A stretch of 64,000 nucleotides of DNA from Caldimonas tepidiphila. GTDB taxonomy: Bacteria > Pseudomonadota > Gammaproteobacteria > Burkholderiales > Burkholderiaceae_C. How positions within the stretch are numbered: the stretch's first letter is position 1; each line of letters starts with the position of its first letter. The notes under the pieces are model-generated. The model was not told the origin of the DNA and did no database searches. It saw only the letters and a list, made by a program, of their open reading frames with translations. A program made the translations under genes and the position numbers. This document shows, piece after piece, positions 52,423 to 60,636 of the stretch. The DNA lies in NCBI RefSeq assembly GCF_003569765.1, contig NZ_QXMG01000002.1, forward strand, positions 170,283 through 234,282, given 5' to 3'.

Positions 52423-54552
52423 ATGAAAACCTTCCTTGCGCGCACCGGCGTGCTGTTCACCGCCGGGCTGCTCGGCGCCTGCGGCGGCGGCAACGGCGGC
52501 GGGGACCCCGCTTCGGCGAGGCTCGCCCCCGAACTGCGCATGACCGTCACCGCCACCGAGGACTTTCCCGGCAGCTGGGGCAGCGTCGGCGCCTACGAGC
52601 GCGTCACGGGCACCATCGCCGGCGAGGTCGATCCGAAGGACCCGAAGAACGCGGTCATCCAGGACCTCGCGCTCGCGCCGGTCAACGCGCGCGGCATGGT
52701 CGAGTACAGCGCGGACTTCGTGATGCTCAAACCCAAGGACATGAGCAAGGCGAGCGGCGTGCTGCGCTACGACGCGCCCAACCGCGGCAACATCCTCACC
52801 TACCTGAACCCGACCGCCACGCCGGGCGACGCCGAGTACCTGGAGCGCGGCTACGTGATGCTCTATTCGGCTTGGCAGGGCGACGTGCCCAAGAGCAACC
52901 CGAACCGCCTGACCGTCACGGTGCCGGTGGCGAAGAACCCGGACGGCAGTCCGATCACCGGGCCCTACCGCGCCGAGCTCGTGCCGAACGCGCCCGCCGC
53001 GTCGATGTCGCTGCCCGGCGGCGTGTTCAACGGCTCGATGATCCCCTACGCGCCGGCCAGCCTCGACAACACGCTGCCCGGCTACTCGCTCACGCGCCGA
53101 GCCAACGAGACCGACGCACGCATCGCGATCCCTGCGGGCGACTGGAAGTTCGCCGACTGCAACACCACCGACAAGCCCTTCCCCGGCACGCCGGACGGCG
53201 GCAAGGTCTGCCTCAGGGGCGGCTTCGACCCGAAGTACCTCTACGAGCTGGTCTACGTCGCCAAGGACCCGAAGGTGATGGGCGTGGGCCTCGCGGCGCT
53301 GCGCGACACGGTGTCCTTCTTCCGCTCGAAGGCGAAGGACTCCGCCGGCAACGCCAACCCGCTCGCCGGCCGCATCGTGCACACGTTGGGGCAGGGCACC
53401 TCGCAGTCCGGCAACGCGATGAAGACCTTCCTGCACCTGGGCTTCAACCAGTCGCTCGACGGCGGCCGCGTCTTCGACGGCATGTTCGCGCACGTGGCGG
53501 CCCGCCAGACGAACATCAACACGCGCTTCGCGGTGCCGGGCGGCGGCGGCGGGGTGCGCACCGACCACACCGCCTTCGGCCAGACCGCGCCGCGCGCGCT
53601 CGCGGCCGACTACGTCGACCCGCTCACCGGCCGCAAGGGCGGCGTGATGACGCGCTGCGCCGCGAGCGACACCTGCCCGAAGTTCTTCCTCGGCCTCTCG
53701 GGCACCGAGTTCTGGCAACTCCAGGGCTCGCCGGTGCTCACCGACGCCTACGGCTTCCGCGACCTGGAGCAGCCCGCCAACGCGCGCATCTACTACTACG
53801 CCAGCACGCAGCACGGCGGCCCGGGCGGCACCGCGAGCATCAGCTACGCACCGGCCAACACGGTCTATCCGCGCGGCACGGTGGTGCACTTCAACGACAC
53901 CTTCCGCGCGCTCTTCGTCGCGCTGGAGGACTGGGTGGTGCGCGGCACGACGCCGCCGGCCAGCCAGGTGCCGAAGATCGCCGACGGCACCCTGGTGCGC
54001 CCCGAGCAGCTCGCCTTCCCGGCGATGAGGGGCCTGAGCTGGCCGGTCGCCGGCGGCGGCAGCGCGCCGATCCCCGAGTTCGCGTACCGCGGGCTGTACA
54101 ACGGCTACTCCGTGCTCGACTTCGGCCCGCAGTACCGCCCGGAGGACGAGTCCGGCATCGCGACGCAGCTGCCGCCCTTCTACACCGGCCGCGACTACGC
54201 GATCATGGTCCCGAATGTCGACGCGCAGACCGGGCTGACGACCTCGGGCATCCGCAGCGTCGAGGCGCGAGTGCCGACCGGCACGAGCCTGGAGTTCAAC
54301 TACGTCGCCACGCCGGGAATCGTCGATCTCGCCAACCTTGCCGGCAGCTACATCCCCTTCCACCGCACCGAAGCCGAGCGCAATGCCGCCGGAGACGGCC
54401 GTCCCTCGTTGGAGTCGCTCTACGGCAGCCAGGCCGGCTACCTGACCCGCGTGAGGGAAGCGGCCGATGCGCTGGTCGCAGAGCGTTTCCTGCTGCCGCG
54501 AGACAGGGACCGCATCGTGCAGCAGGCTGCCGCCAACCCGGTCCTCCCCTGA
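52423..54552 (+). CDS. large alpha/beta-hydrolase-domain lipoprotein
   Basis: 709 residues. Lipobox LGAC (Cys20) followed by a Gly-rich linker. The C-terminal two-thirds match the alpha/beta hydrolase domain of PF20091 type: LGQGTSQSGNAMKTFLHLGFNQ with the nucleophile Ser329 in SQSG, FDGMFAHVAARQTNINTRFAVP, ARIYYYASTQHGG with a possible catalytic His, and LFVALEDWVVRGTTPPASQVP. The N-terminal about 190 residues form a beta-rich domain. Related enzymes act on esters or lactones, but the substrate is unknown. It has its own Shine-Dalgarno (GAGGAGA) and probably belongs functionally with the AtuA/Bug operon upstream. Confidence 0.85.
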   Translation: MKTFLARTGVLFTAGLLGACGGGNGGGDPASARLAPELRMTVTATEDFPGSWGSVGAYERVTGTIAGEVDPKDPKNAVIQDLALAPVNARGMVEYSADFVMLKPKDMSKASGVLRYDAPNRGNILTYLNPTATPGDAEYLERGYVMLYSAWQGDVPKSNPNRLTVTVPVAKNPDGSPITGPYRAELVPNAPAASMSLPGGVFNGSMIPYAPASLDNTLPGYSLTRRANETDARIAIPAGDWKFADCNTTDKPFPGTPDGGKVCLRGGFDPKYLYELVYVAKDPKVMGVGLAALRDTVSFFRSKAKDSAGNANPLAGRIVHTLGQGTSQSGNAMKTFLHLGFNQSLDGGRVFDGMFAHVAARQTNINTRFAVPGGGGGVRTDHTAFGQTAPRALAADYVDPLTGRKGGVMTRCAASDTCPKFFLGLSGTEFWQLQGSPVLTDAYGFRDLEQPANARIYYYASTQHGGPGGTASISYAPANTVYPRGTVVHFNDTFRALFVALEDWVVRGTTPPASQVPKIADGTLVRPEQLAFPAMRGLSWPVAGGGSAPIPEFAYRGLYNGYSVLDFGPQYRPEDESGIATQLPPFYTGRDYAIMVPNVDAQTGLTTSGIRSVEARVPTGTSLEFNYVATPGIVDLANLAGSYIPFHRTEAERNAAGDGRPSLESLYGSQAGYLTRVREAADALVAERFLLPRDRDRIVQQAAANPVLP

Positions 54553-55012
54553 GCCTGCAGGCAGAGCGAGCCGCAGCACCCTGATGAAGCCGGCATCAGA
54601 CCGGCCCCGCCCCCTGCTTCCGTGCGGCCGGCGACGGCAGCGGCAAGGCCGGCGACGCCGCAGGTCGTGCCGCGGCAAGGGGGCGCCTGTCGGCGGCCGG
54701 AAAGGGCGAGGCAGCGAACCCCCCGGACCGCACGCCGGCGGACCCGCGCCCGGCCTCTCCCCGATCGCTGTTCCTGCCTTGCGGTGCTGCTGTGCCCGCA
54801 TGCGCCAGGGGGTGCTTGCCGGTGCACCCCCCGACCGCTGGGTTACAGTGATTTTTTCTCGGATCCCTTCAGGGCAGCAGCTTGTCGTTGCGTCTTGGGA
54901 GACGCAAAACTCCCTCCGCCCACGCTCACTCCATGCGCTTCGATCCTCCAGTCGTCTTGCTGCTGCCCTTCGATTCGGCCGCAAACCTGCAGGATTGCGG
55001 GAGCAGACGCTC
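54553..55012. other. 460-base region without a supportable gene
   Basis: GC-rich to about 54,830 with a short hairpin (CTGATG / CATCAG, 54581-54599), then a more AT-rich stretch with TTACAGTGATTTTTTCTC (54843-54860) that could hold the promoter of the kinase-KaiC operon. Frames open through here extend the kinase N-terminus but show no domain. Confidence 0.5.
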
Positions 55013-55822
55013 TTGAGTTCAGAGGACGTGGATTCCGCGAAGTCGGCGGATGCGCTCGCATGCGAAGTATCGCGCTTGCACGAGCGCCTTGCCGAGGCGG
55101 AACGCGCGATCCGGGCGCGCGACGATTTCCTGGCCATCGCGTCGCACGAACTGCGCAATCCGATGAATGCCCTGGGGCTTCAGCTCTCGGCAATCCAACG
55201 ATTGGCGCAGCGTGATGGCGAGACGCAGCTGGGCGAGGAGTTGCAGCGAGCGCGGCGCATCCTCGATCGCTATGTTCGGCGGGCCACCACGCTCCTCGAC
55301 GTGACACGCTTGAACGGCGGCAATTTCGTGATCCAGCGTGAGCGGATCGAGTTGCGTGCGCTGGTCGCTGCCTCGCTGGACGTCCATGCGGAAGAGGCGG
55401 CTTTCCGCAACGTGACGGTGACGGCCGACGTTGACGAAGGCATCGTGGGCCTCTGGGACGAGGTGGCGCTCGAGGAAATCTTCTCGAACCTGCTGACCAA
55501 CGCGTTCAAGTACGGCCGGGGCAGTCCCATTACCATTCGTGGATGGCGCGATGCCGGCCAGGCCTGCCTCTCCGTGGCGGACCAGGGGCCAGGCATCGAC
55601 GAACGGAACCGGCAGCGGATATTCGAGAAGTTCGAGCAGGTCGTCTCGGGCCCGAGGGTCCAGGGCGGTTTCGGCCTCGGCCTGTGGATCGCAAGCCGAC
55701 TGGCCCATGCCCATGGCGGACTCATCGACGTGGAGTCGCACCCCGGACGAGGCTCCTGCTTCACCATCCGGCTCCCCCTTGCTCCGCCACACACCGATAC
55801 AACCTTCGAGCTTGCAACGTGA
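55013..55822 (+). CDS. soluble sensor histidine kinase of the KaiC operon
   Basis: 269 residues from a TTG preceded by GGGAG at nine bases; a longer in-frame extension is unsupported. A short N-terminal coiled coil (SADALACEVSRLHERLAEAERAIR) leads straight into HisKA with the phospho-histidine in FLAIASHELRNPMNALGLQL, then HATPase (FSNLLTNAFKYGRGSP; VADQGPGIDERNRQRIFEKFEQ; GGFGLGLWIASRLAHAHGG). There is no sensor domain or membrane segment, so the signal must come from a partner. Its stop overlaps the GTG of the KaiC-like gene, which suggests that KaiC is that partner. Confidence 0.85.
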   Translation: MSSEDVDSAKSADALACEVSRLHERLAEAERAIRARDDFLAIASHELRNPMNALGLQLSAIQRLAQRDGETQLGEELQRARRILDRYVRRATTLLDVTRLNGGNFVIQRERIELRALVAASLDVHAEEAAFRNVTVTADVDEGIVGLWDEVALEEIFSNLLTNAFKYGRGSPITIRGWRDAGQACLSVADQGPGIDERNRQRIFEKFEQVVSGPRVQGGFGLGLWIASRLAHAHGGLIDVESHPGRGSCFTIRLPLAPPHTDTTFELAT

Positions 55823-57255
55823 CCCAACAGGATTCCGCATCCCCCCCGAAACTCGCCCGCATAGCGACCGGCGTCCCTGGCCTGGACGAGATCACCGGCG
55901 GCGGGCTGGTGAAGTCGGGTGTCTACATCCTGCAGGGCTCGCCGGGTGCCGGCAAGACGATCCTCGCCAACCAGATCTGCTTTCACCATGCGGCGGCGGG
56001 TGGCCGGGTGGTGTACGTGACCATGCTGGCCGAATCGCACGCACGGCTCTTCCAGCACCTGAATTCGATGGCGTTCTTCGATCAGGGCCTGGTGCCCGAG
56101 AACGTCTTCTTCATCAGCGGCTTCAACGCCCTCCAGTCCGGCGGGCTGCGGGGCGTCGTGACGCTGCTGCGCAGCGAGATGCGCGCGCACAAGGCAGGCA
56201 TCCTCGTGCTCGACGGCCTCGTGATGGCCGCGACCGCCGCTGCTTCCGACCAGGAACTGAAGGTGTTCATCAGCGACCTCCAGGCCCATGCCACCCTGAC
56301 GGGATGCACGACGCTGCTGCTGACCAGCGATGACGCCGAACGGCCCGTGTCGGCCGAACAGACCATGGTCGACGGCATCCTGCTGCTGCGGGAGCAGACC
56401 TACGGGCCCCGGCGCGAACGGAACCTCGAGGTCCGCAAGTTCCGGGGCAGCGCGACCCTGCGCGGCAACCATGCCTTTCGCATCAGCGACGACGGCATCG
56501 TCGCCTACCCCCGCTTCGAGGCCGCGCACGCCGATTCCCCCCGCAGCGGGATCAAGCCGCGAAGCGTGTCGACCGGGGTCGCCGGGCTGGATGCGATGAG
56601 CGAGATCCGGGGCGTCCGGGAGGGCAGCGTCACGGCGCTCTCGGGCTACGCCGGCAGCGGCAAGACGGTGCTGGCCCTGCACTTCGCAGCCCAGGCCAGT
56701 GCCTCCTCGCCAGCGCTCTTCTTCGGCTTCTACGAGTCGCCCGAGTTCCTGCTGGACATCGGCGCGACCTTCGGGCTGGACTTGGCTGCCCGACAGGCGG
56801 AAGGCGCCCTGACGTTCTTGTGGCGTCCCTATGGCGAGAACCTGCTCGACGAACTGGCCTCCCATTTGCTGGAGACGGTGCGGCGGACGGGGGCGCGACG
56901 GGTCGTCCTCGACGGGGCCGGGGGATTCATGGCTGCGTCCACGTATGCCGAGCGGGGCGGCAGCTTCTTTGCAAGCCTCGCGAACGAGCTGCGCCGCATG
57001 AGCGTCACCACCTTTCTCACCGTCGAGACGGAAGACCCTGCCTCTTTTGCGACGCCCATCTCGGTCCCTAGCATGTCAGCCCTGGCCGACAACGTGATCC
57101 GGCTGCAATTCCGGCAGGACGAGCAGACCCGTCGCTTCCTCTCGATCGGCAAGATGCGCGGCTGCCGCTACGACCAGCGGGTTCGGGAAGTTTTAATGAC
57201 AGAAAACGGCTTGCATATCGAGCAGGACGGTGACGATGTCGAACGCAAGGGTTGA
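55819..57255 (+). CDS. two-domain KaiC-like RecA-family ATPase
   Basis: 478 residues with tandem KaiC domains. CI: GVPGLDEITGGGLVKSG then Walker A GSPGAGKT (40-47) and Walker B-like ILVLDGLV. CII: VSTGVAGLDAMSEI then Walker A GYAGSGKT (about 276-283) and RRVVLDGAGG. In cyanobacterial KaiC the CII domain autophosphorylates Ser431/Thr432; the aligned segment here is PSMSALADNV (Ser420, Ala421). No KaiA or KaiB gene is near. Translation is coupled to the kinase before it (GTGA) and the receiver after it (TTGA). It may act as an ATP-dependent switch or timer on the two-component partners; this is inference. Confidence 0.88.
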   Translation: MTQQDSASPPKLARIATGVPGLDEITGGGLVKSGVYILQGSPGAGKTILANQICFHHAAAGGRVVYVTMLAESHARLFQHLNSMAFFDQGLVPENVFFISGFNALQSGGLRGVVTLLRSEMRAHKAGILVLDGLVMAATAAASDQELKVFISDLQAHATLTGCTTLLLTSDDAERPVSAEQTMVDGILLLREQTYGPRRERNLEVRKFRGSATLRGNHAFRISDDGIVAYPRFEAAHADSPRSGIKPRSVSTGVAGLDAMSEIRGVREGSVTALSGYAGSGKTVLALHFAAQASASSPALFFGFYESPEFLLDIGATFGLDLAARQAEGALTFLWRPYGENLLDELASHLLETVRRTGARRVVLDGAGGFMAASTYAERGGSFFASLANELRRMSVTTFLTVETEDPASFATPISVPSMSALADNVIRLQFRQDEQTRRFLSIGKMRGCRYDQRVREVLMTENGLHIEQDGDDVERKG

Positions 57256-57647
57256 AGGCAGTGCGGAGAATCCTGATCGTCGACGACGAGTTCTCCAACC
57301 TGGAGGCCCTCGAACTTATCCTCAGCGAGGAGGGGTATGGCGTCACGGTGGCCAGTGACGGACGGCAAGCGCTTGAAAAGCTGGAGGATGCCGTCCCGGA
57401 CCTGGTTCTCACCGATCACATGATGCCGGTGATGAACGGGGCGCAACTGATTCAAGCGCTGCGCTCGGACCCTCGCCATCAGGCGATCCCGATCCTGCTG
57501 ATGAGCGGGGCGCCCGAGTCGGTGCTGCGCCCCCTGACCACGGCTTACGACGCCTTCCTGCGCAAGCCCTTCGACATCGATGCCTTGCTGCAGCGGATCA
57601 AGATGCTGTTGGAGGGAGCGCCCGCGCGGAAATCCCCTGGAACCTAA
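57252..57647 (+). CDS. single-domain response regulator of the KaiC operon
   Basis: 131 residues, receiver domain only: ILIVDDEFSNLEALELILSEEGY, acceptor Asp in LVLTDHMMPVMNG, conserved Ser/Thr region ILLMSGAP and Lys in AFLRKPFDIDAL. No output domain, so it signals by protein contact. The start is TTG at 57252, overlapping the KaiC stop; a GTG at 57261 is the alternative. It completes a kinase-KaiC-receiver operon ended by a hairpin. Confidence 0.88.
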   Translation: MKAVRRILIVDDEFSNLEALELILSEEGYGVTVASDGRQALEKLEDAVPDLVLTDHMMPVMNGAQLIQALRSDPRHQAIPILLMSGAPESVLRPLTTAYDAFLRKPFDIDALLQRIKMLLEGAPARKSPGT

Positions 57648-57653
57648 GACCCA

Positions 57654-57701
57654 AGGCCGGCTTTCCCCGCTCCGGACAGAAGCGCCAGGAAGGGCCGGCC
57701 T
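57654..57701. terminator. bidirectional terminator between convergent signalling operons
   Basis: AGGCCGGC (57654-57661) pairs with GCCGGCCT (57694-57701), with an inner TTCC/GGAA pairing. It is located between the KaiC operon and the LOV-kinase operon, which converge here. Confidence 0.55.
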
Positions 57702-57807
57702 GTCTCCTTGAGAGCGGGCCCGGGAGCAGGATGCTGCAGTCTCGGGGGAGGGGTTGCTCAAGGCCAGGAGCGCAAACTCGGTGAAGAGCCGGACTCCAAA
57801 ACGGGGT

Positions 57808-58203
57808 TCACTCCGCCACCGGAGGGGTAGAAGTGGTGCTTTTTTCTTCTCGTGCATCGCACAGCATTTCACCGACCCGCTGCTCCAGCACTGCCAGACT
57901 GACCGGCTTGGCCAGAACACAGAGACGGCGCTGAGGAAAGGCTTCGTTGGCGGGGTAGCCGGACACAACGATGACTGGAAGACCGGGGCGGCGCTCGTGG
58001 AGATGCATGCTCAAATCCCACCCGCCCATGCCCGGCATCGACAGGTCGGTGATGACAAGGTCGGCCGGGTCCGCGTCATCGATTCGCAGGGCAGCGCCAC
58101 CCTCGGCCGCCGTACTGACCCGATACCCGAGGCTCTCGAAATAGAGTTGGAAGAGCCCGGTCACGTCCGGATTGTCGTCCACGACGAGGAGGTGATCTGG
58201 CAT
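57808..58203 (-). CDS. single-domain response regulator partner of the LOV kinase
   Basis: 131 residues: LLVVDDNPDVTGLFQLYFESLGY, acceptor Asp in LVITDLSMPGMGG, Lys in VLAKPVSLAVLEQ. Receiver only. The LOV kinase ends with TAG whose last base starts an in-frame GTG at 58212; ATG at 58203 is preferred by codon identity, but either is possible. Coupling to the kinase makes it the likely phosphorelay partner. Confidence 0.85.
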   Translation of the reverse strand: MPDHLLVVDDNPDVTGLFQLYFESLGYRVSTAAEGGAALRIDDADPADLVITDLSMPGMGGWDLSMHLHERRPGLPVIVVSGYPANEAFPQRRLCVLAKPVSLAVLEQRVGEMLCDAREEKSTTSTPPVAE

Positions 58204-58211
58204 GGAGGCCA

Positions 58212-59954
58212 CTATCCTTCGTGCCGGAAGTTGGGGGAGATTTTCATCGCGCCACCCCCACCTCCTCCTGGATTGAGCGAAGACCGGATCCGGTCGAGCA
58301 ACTCGGTGCGGCGGTAGGGCTTGACCAGAATGACGAAGGTCGAGGCGTTGATGCCTTGGTCCGCCAGTTCATCCATGAATCCGGTCGTCAGCAGCACGGG
58401 CAGGGCCGGAATGCGCTGCCGCACACGTTCCGCCAGGACCAGGCCGTTCATCCCGCCCGGCATCATGATGTCCGTGAACAGCAGGTCTACTTCGCCGTGC
58501 TGCTCGAGCAGTTGAAGGGCGGCTTCGCCGCTGGGTGCGGACAGCACGCGATAACCCTGCGAGCGCAGGTAGGAGTCGGTGACCTGCCGCACGTCGTCGC
58601 TGTCCTCGACCAGCAGGATGGTCTGCGGTTCGAGAGCGGGGTCGGTCGCAGGGTCGGGAATGCTCTCCGGAGTGGTTGGAACGGCGCGCTCGGCCGCGAC
58701 GGGGAAGATCATGCGAACGGTCGTGCCGCGGCCCGTCTCGCTCTCGATCTCGAGTCTTCCGTGCGACTGCTGGACAAAGCCGTGCACCATTGCCAGCCCG
58801 AGCCCGGTACCCAGTCCCTTGGTGGTGAAGAAGGGCTCGGTCGCGCGCCGGGCGACCTCGGGAGACATGCCTTCGCCCTCGTCCATCACGCAGATCACGA
58901 CGTAGGTTCCCATGGGAACGTGGTGCGCCTCGGTCCTGTCCCTGTCGTGCAGCGTCGTTGTCGCGACGGTGACCTTCCCGCCCTTGGGCATGGCGTCTCG
59001 TGCGTTGATCAGCACGTTGAGCAGCGCCATCTCCATGTGGACGGGATCGATGGTGCAGTAAGGCAGTCCGGGCTTGAGATCCAGGCGCAAGTCGACCTTC
59101 TCGCCGAGAGTGCGCACGAGCATCTCGCTGAAGTCCACCACCAGCGAGTTGAGGTTGATGCGCTTGGGGTCGAGCCGCTGCTTCCGGGCAAACGTCAGGA
59201 GTTGCTGTGTCAGCTTTCCGCCCTTCTGGGCGGCACGCTGTGCGTGCCTGACGGCTTGGAGCGCTGCCTCGTCGTTGCGCACCCGCATCTCCACGACCTC
59301 GAGGTTGCCCGTGACGACCTGCAGCAGGTTATTGAAGTCGTGGGCGAGGCCTGCGGTCAGCTGGCCAATGGCTTCCATCTTCTGCGCCTGACGGAACGAC
59401 TGCTCGGAGACACGACGGCGCGTGATGTCCATTTGCGAGGCGAACCAGTACAGCAGCTTGCCGTGCTCGTCAAAGACGGGTCCGGTGAACAGGGCATTCC
59501 AGAATGGGGTGCCGTCGGCCTTGTAATTGAGGATATCCACCGCAACGGCACGCTGTTCCGAGACCGCGGCGCGAATCTCGGCTACGGTGCCCGGGTCGGT
59601 CTGCTCCCCCTGCAGGAAGCGGCAGTTGCGTCCGAGCACCTCCTCTTCCGCATAACCCGTCAGATCCAGGAAGGCCCGATTGATGAAGACAACCGGGTTG
59701 TCGTGCTGGGTGGGGTCTGTGACGACCATCGGCATGCGCGTCATCTCGACCGCGGCAAAGAAGACACTGCTGCGGTCGTTCAGGCCCGGGCGCGTGATGT
59801 AACTCGCCTGCCAATGCCTGATGCCGGGGTTGCCCAGCGGGTTGTAGCTGTTGCCCTCGAGTTTGCCCGCCGCCGGTACGCCGGCGCTCGCTCCCTCGCC
59901 TTGCACGTCCAGAGGCTTCTTGCCTTCCTCGTTTCCGCTGTTGCCGATCGCCAT
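58212..59954 (-). CDS. LOV-domain (blue-light) hybrid histidine kinase
   Basis: 580 residues. A LOV/PAS domain (about 65-190) carries the flavin-binding signature GRNCRFLQG (108-116) with the photoactive Cys111, plus FINRAFLDLTGY and FWNALFTGPVFDEHGKLLYWFASQMDIT. It is followed by HisKA with the phospho-histidine in GLAHDFNNLLQVVTGNLE, HATPase (GLGTGLGLAMVHGFVQQSHG) and a C-terminal receiver with Asp in LFTDIMMPGGMNG. LOV proteins bind FMN and form a cysteinyl adduct in blue light. ATG 59954 is chosen; a GTG at 60044 is in frame. It is followed by an overlapping stand-alone receiver. Confidence 0.92.
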   Translation of the reverse strand: MAIGNSGNEEGKKPLDVQGEGASAGVPAAGKLEGNSYNPLGNPGIRHWQASYITRPGLNDRSSVFFAAVEMTRMPMVVTDPTQHDNPVVFINRAFLDLTGYAEEEVLGRNCRFLQGEQTDPGTVAEIRAAVSEQRAVAVDILNYKADGTPFWNALFTGPVFDEHGKLLYWFASQMDITRRRVSEQSFRQAQKMEAIGQLTAGLAHDFNNLLQVVTGNLEVVEMRVRNDEAALQAVRHAQRAAQKGGKLTQQLLTFARKQRLDPKRINLNSLVVDFSEMLVRTLGEKVDLRLDLKPGLPYCTIDPVHMEMALLNVLINARDAMPKGGKVTVATTTLHDRDRTEAHHVPMGTYVVICVMDEGEGMSPEVARRATEPFFTTKGLGTGLGLAMVHGFVQQSHGRLEIESETGRGTTVRMIFPVAAERAVPTTPESIPDPATDPALEPQTILLVEDSDDVRQVTDSYLRSQGYRVLSAPSGEAALQLLEQHGEVDLLFTDIMMPGGMNGLVLAERVRQRIPALPVLLTTGFMDELADQGINASTFVILVKPYRRTELLDRIRSSLNPGGGGGGAMKISPNFRHEG

Positions 59955-60636
59955 GTTCTCCGCCTGCTGTCTTCCGCTTTGCCTCGACAACCCGATCAGA
60001 GCTGAAAGGCATTCCTTGCCTTCAGCCGAGACCGAGGTCGCCACGCCTTTTCGAAAAAGTCCAGCAGCGATGAGCAGGAAGAAGGCGGAGGGGCGCGAAT
60101 TCTATCTTCGGTCCCGTGCCTGCAGCAGCTCAAGGAAAATCCCACTGCCGCTGTGCTGACGCAAGGTCTCTACCTTCTCGAAATCCCCGCCGGGGGAATC
60201 CGTTTCCCGAGCTCCTCCTGCCCGCAAGTCTTGCACTTCCCGGCCAGTAGGAGCGCACGGTGCAGTACGGGCAAGGAACAGGCCCGCCAATCGCTTGCTC
60301 TACTCTGCATCCGAGCAGAGTGAGAAAACGGCCATCCTCGTTGCCCAAGGCAATGCACGCCGCGGCACCTCACTGGAAGAGTCGCAACTTCCATGGGGCT
60401 GGCGGAGGGAGTCTTCCCTCTGCCTGCGGGGGCTTCCGTTCCCTCTACCCGTCTACCGCGCCCGCAGCCCTTCCGCCGTGGTGACGTGACTTCCGCGCGC
60501 CACGCCCACCGGGGTGCCCGAGCAGATGAGACCGGGGTCTGCATGACAGCCCGAAGGCGCTGCTTGCAGGCCTCTCGCTTGCCATCACATCTCCACGGTT
60601 CCCGCCGTGCGAGCACGGCCGGGACGGGGAGGCCGC
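59955..60636. other. 682-base region, no intact gene; possible broken zinc-ribbon
   Basis: The gap between the LOV kinase and the RsbRD-type kinase. On the minus strand between about 60,320 and 60,190, one frame reads PCPYCTVRSYW and a neighbouring frame continues GKCKTCGQEELGKRI. Together these would give a CxxC...CxxC zinc ribbon if a frameshift is allowed. Otherwise nothing is recognised. A strong Shine-Dalgarno for the downstream gene lies at its right end. Confidence 0.4.

Noticed and set aside
51112..55158. Minus-strand 1348-codon frame opposite the Bug and lipoprotein genes
   Set aside because: Antisense of real genes; low-complexity product without domain.
55819..57255. Search for kaiA or kaiB around the KaiC-like gene
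   Set aside because: No small thioredoxin-like (KaiB) or KaiA-like frame found between 54.5 and 60.7 kb on either strand.
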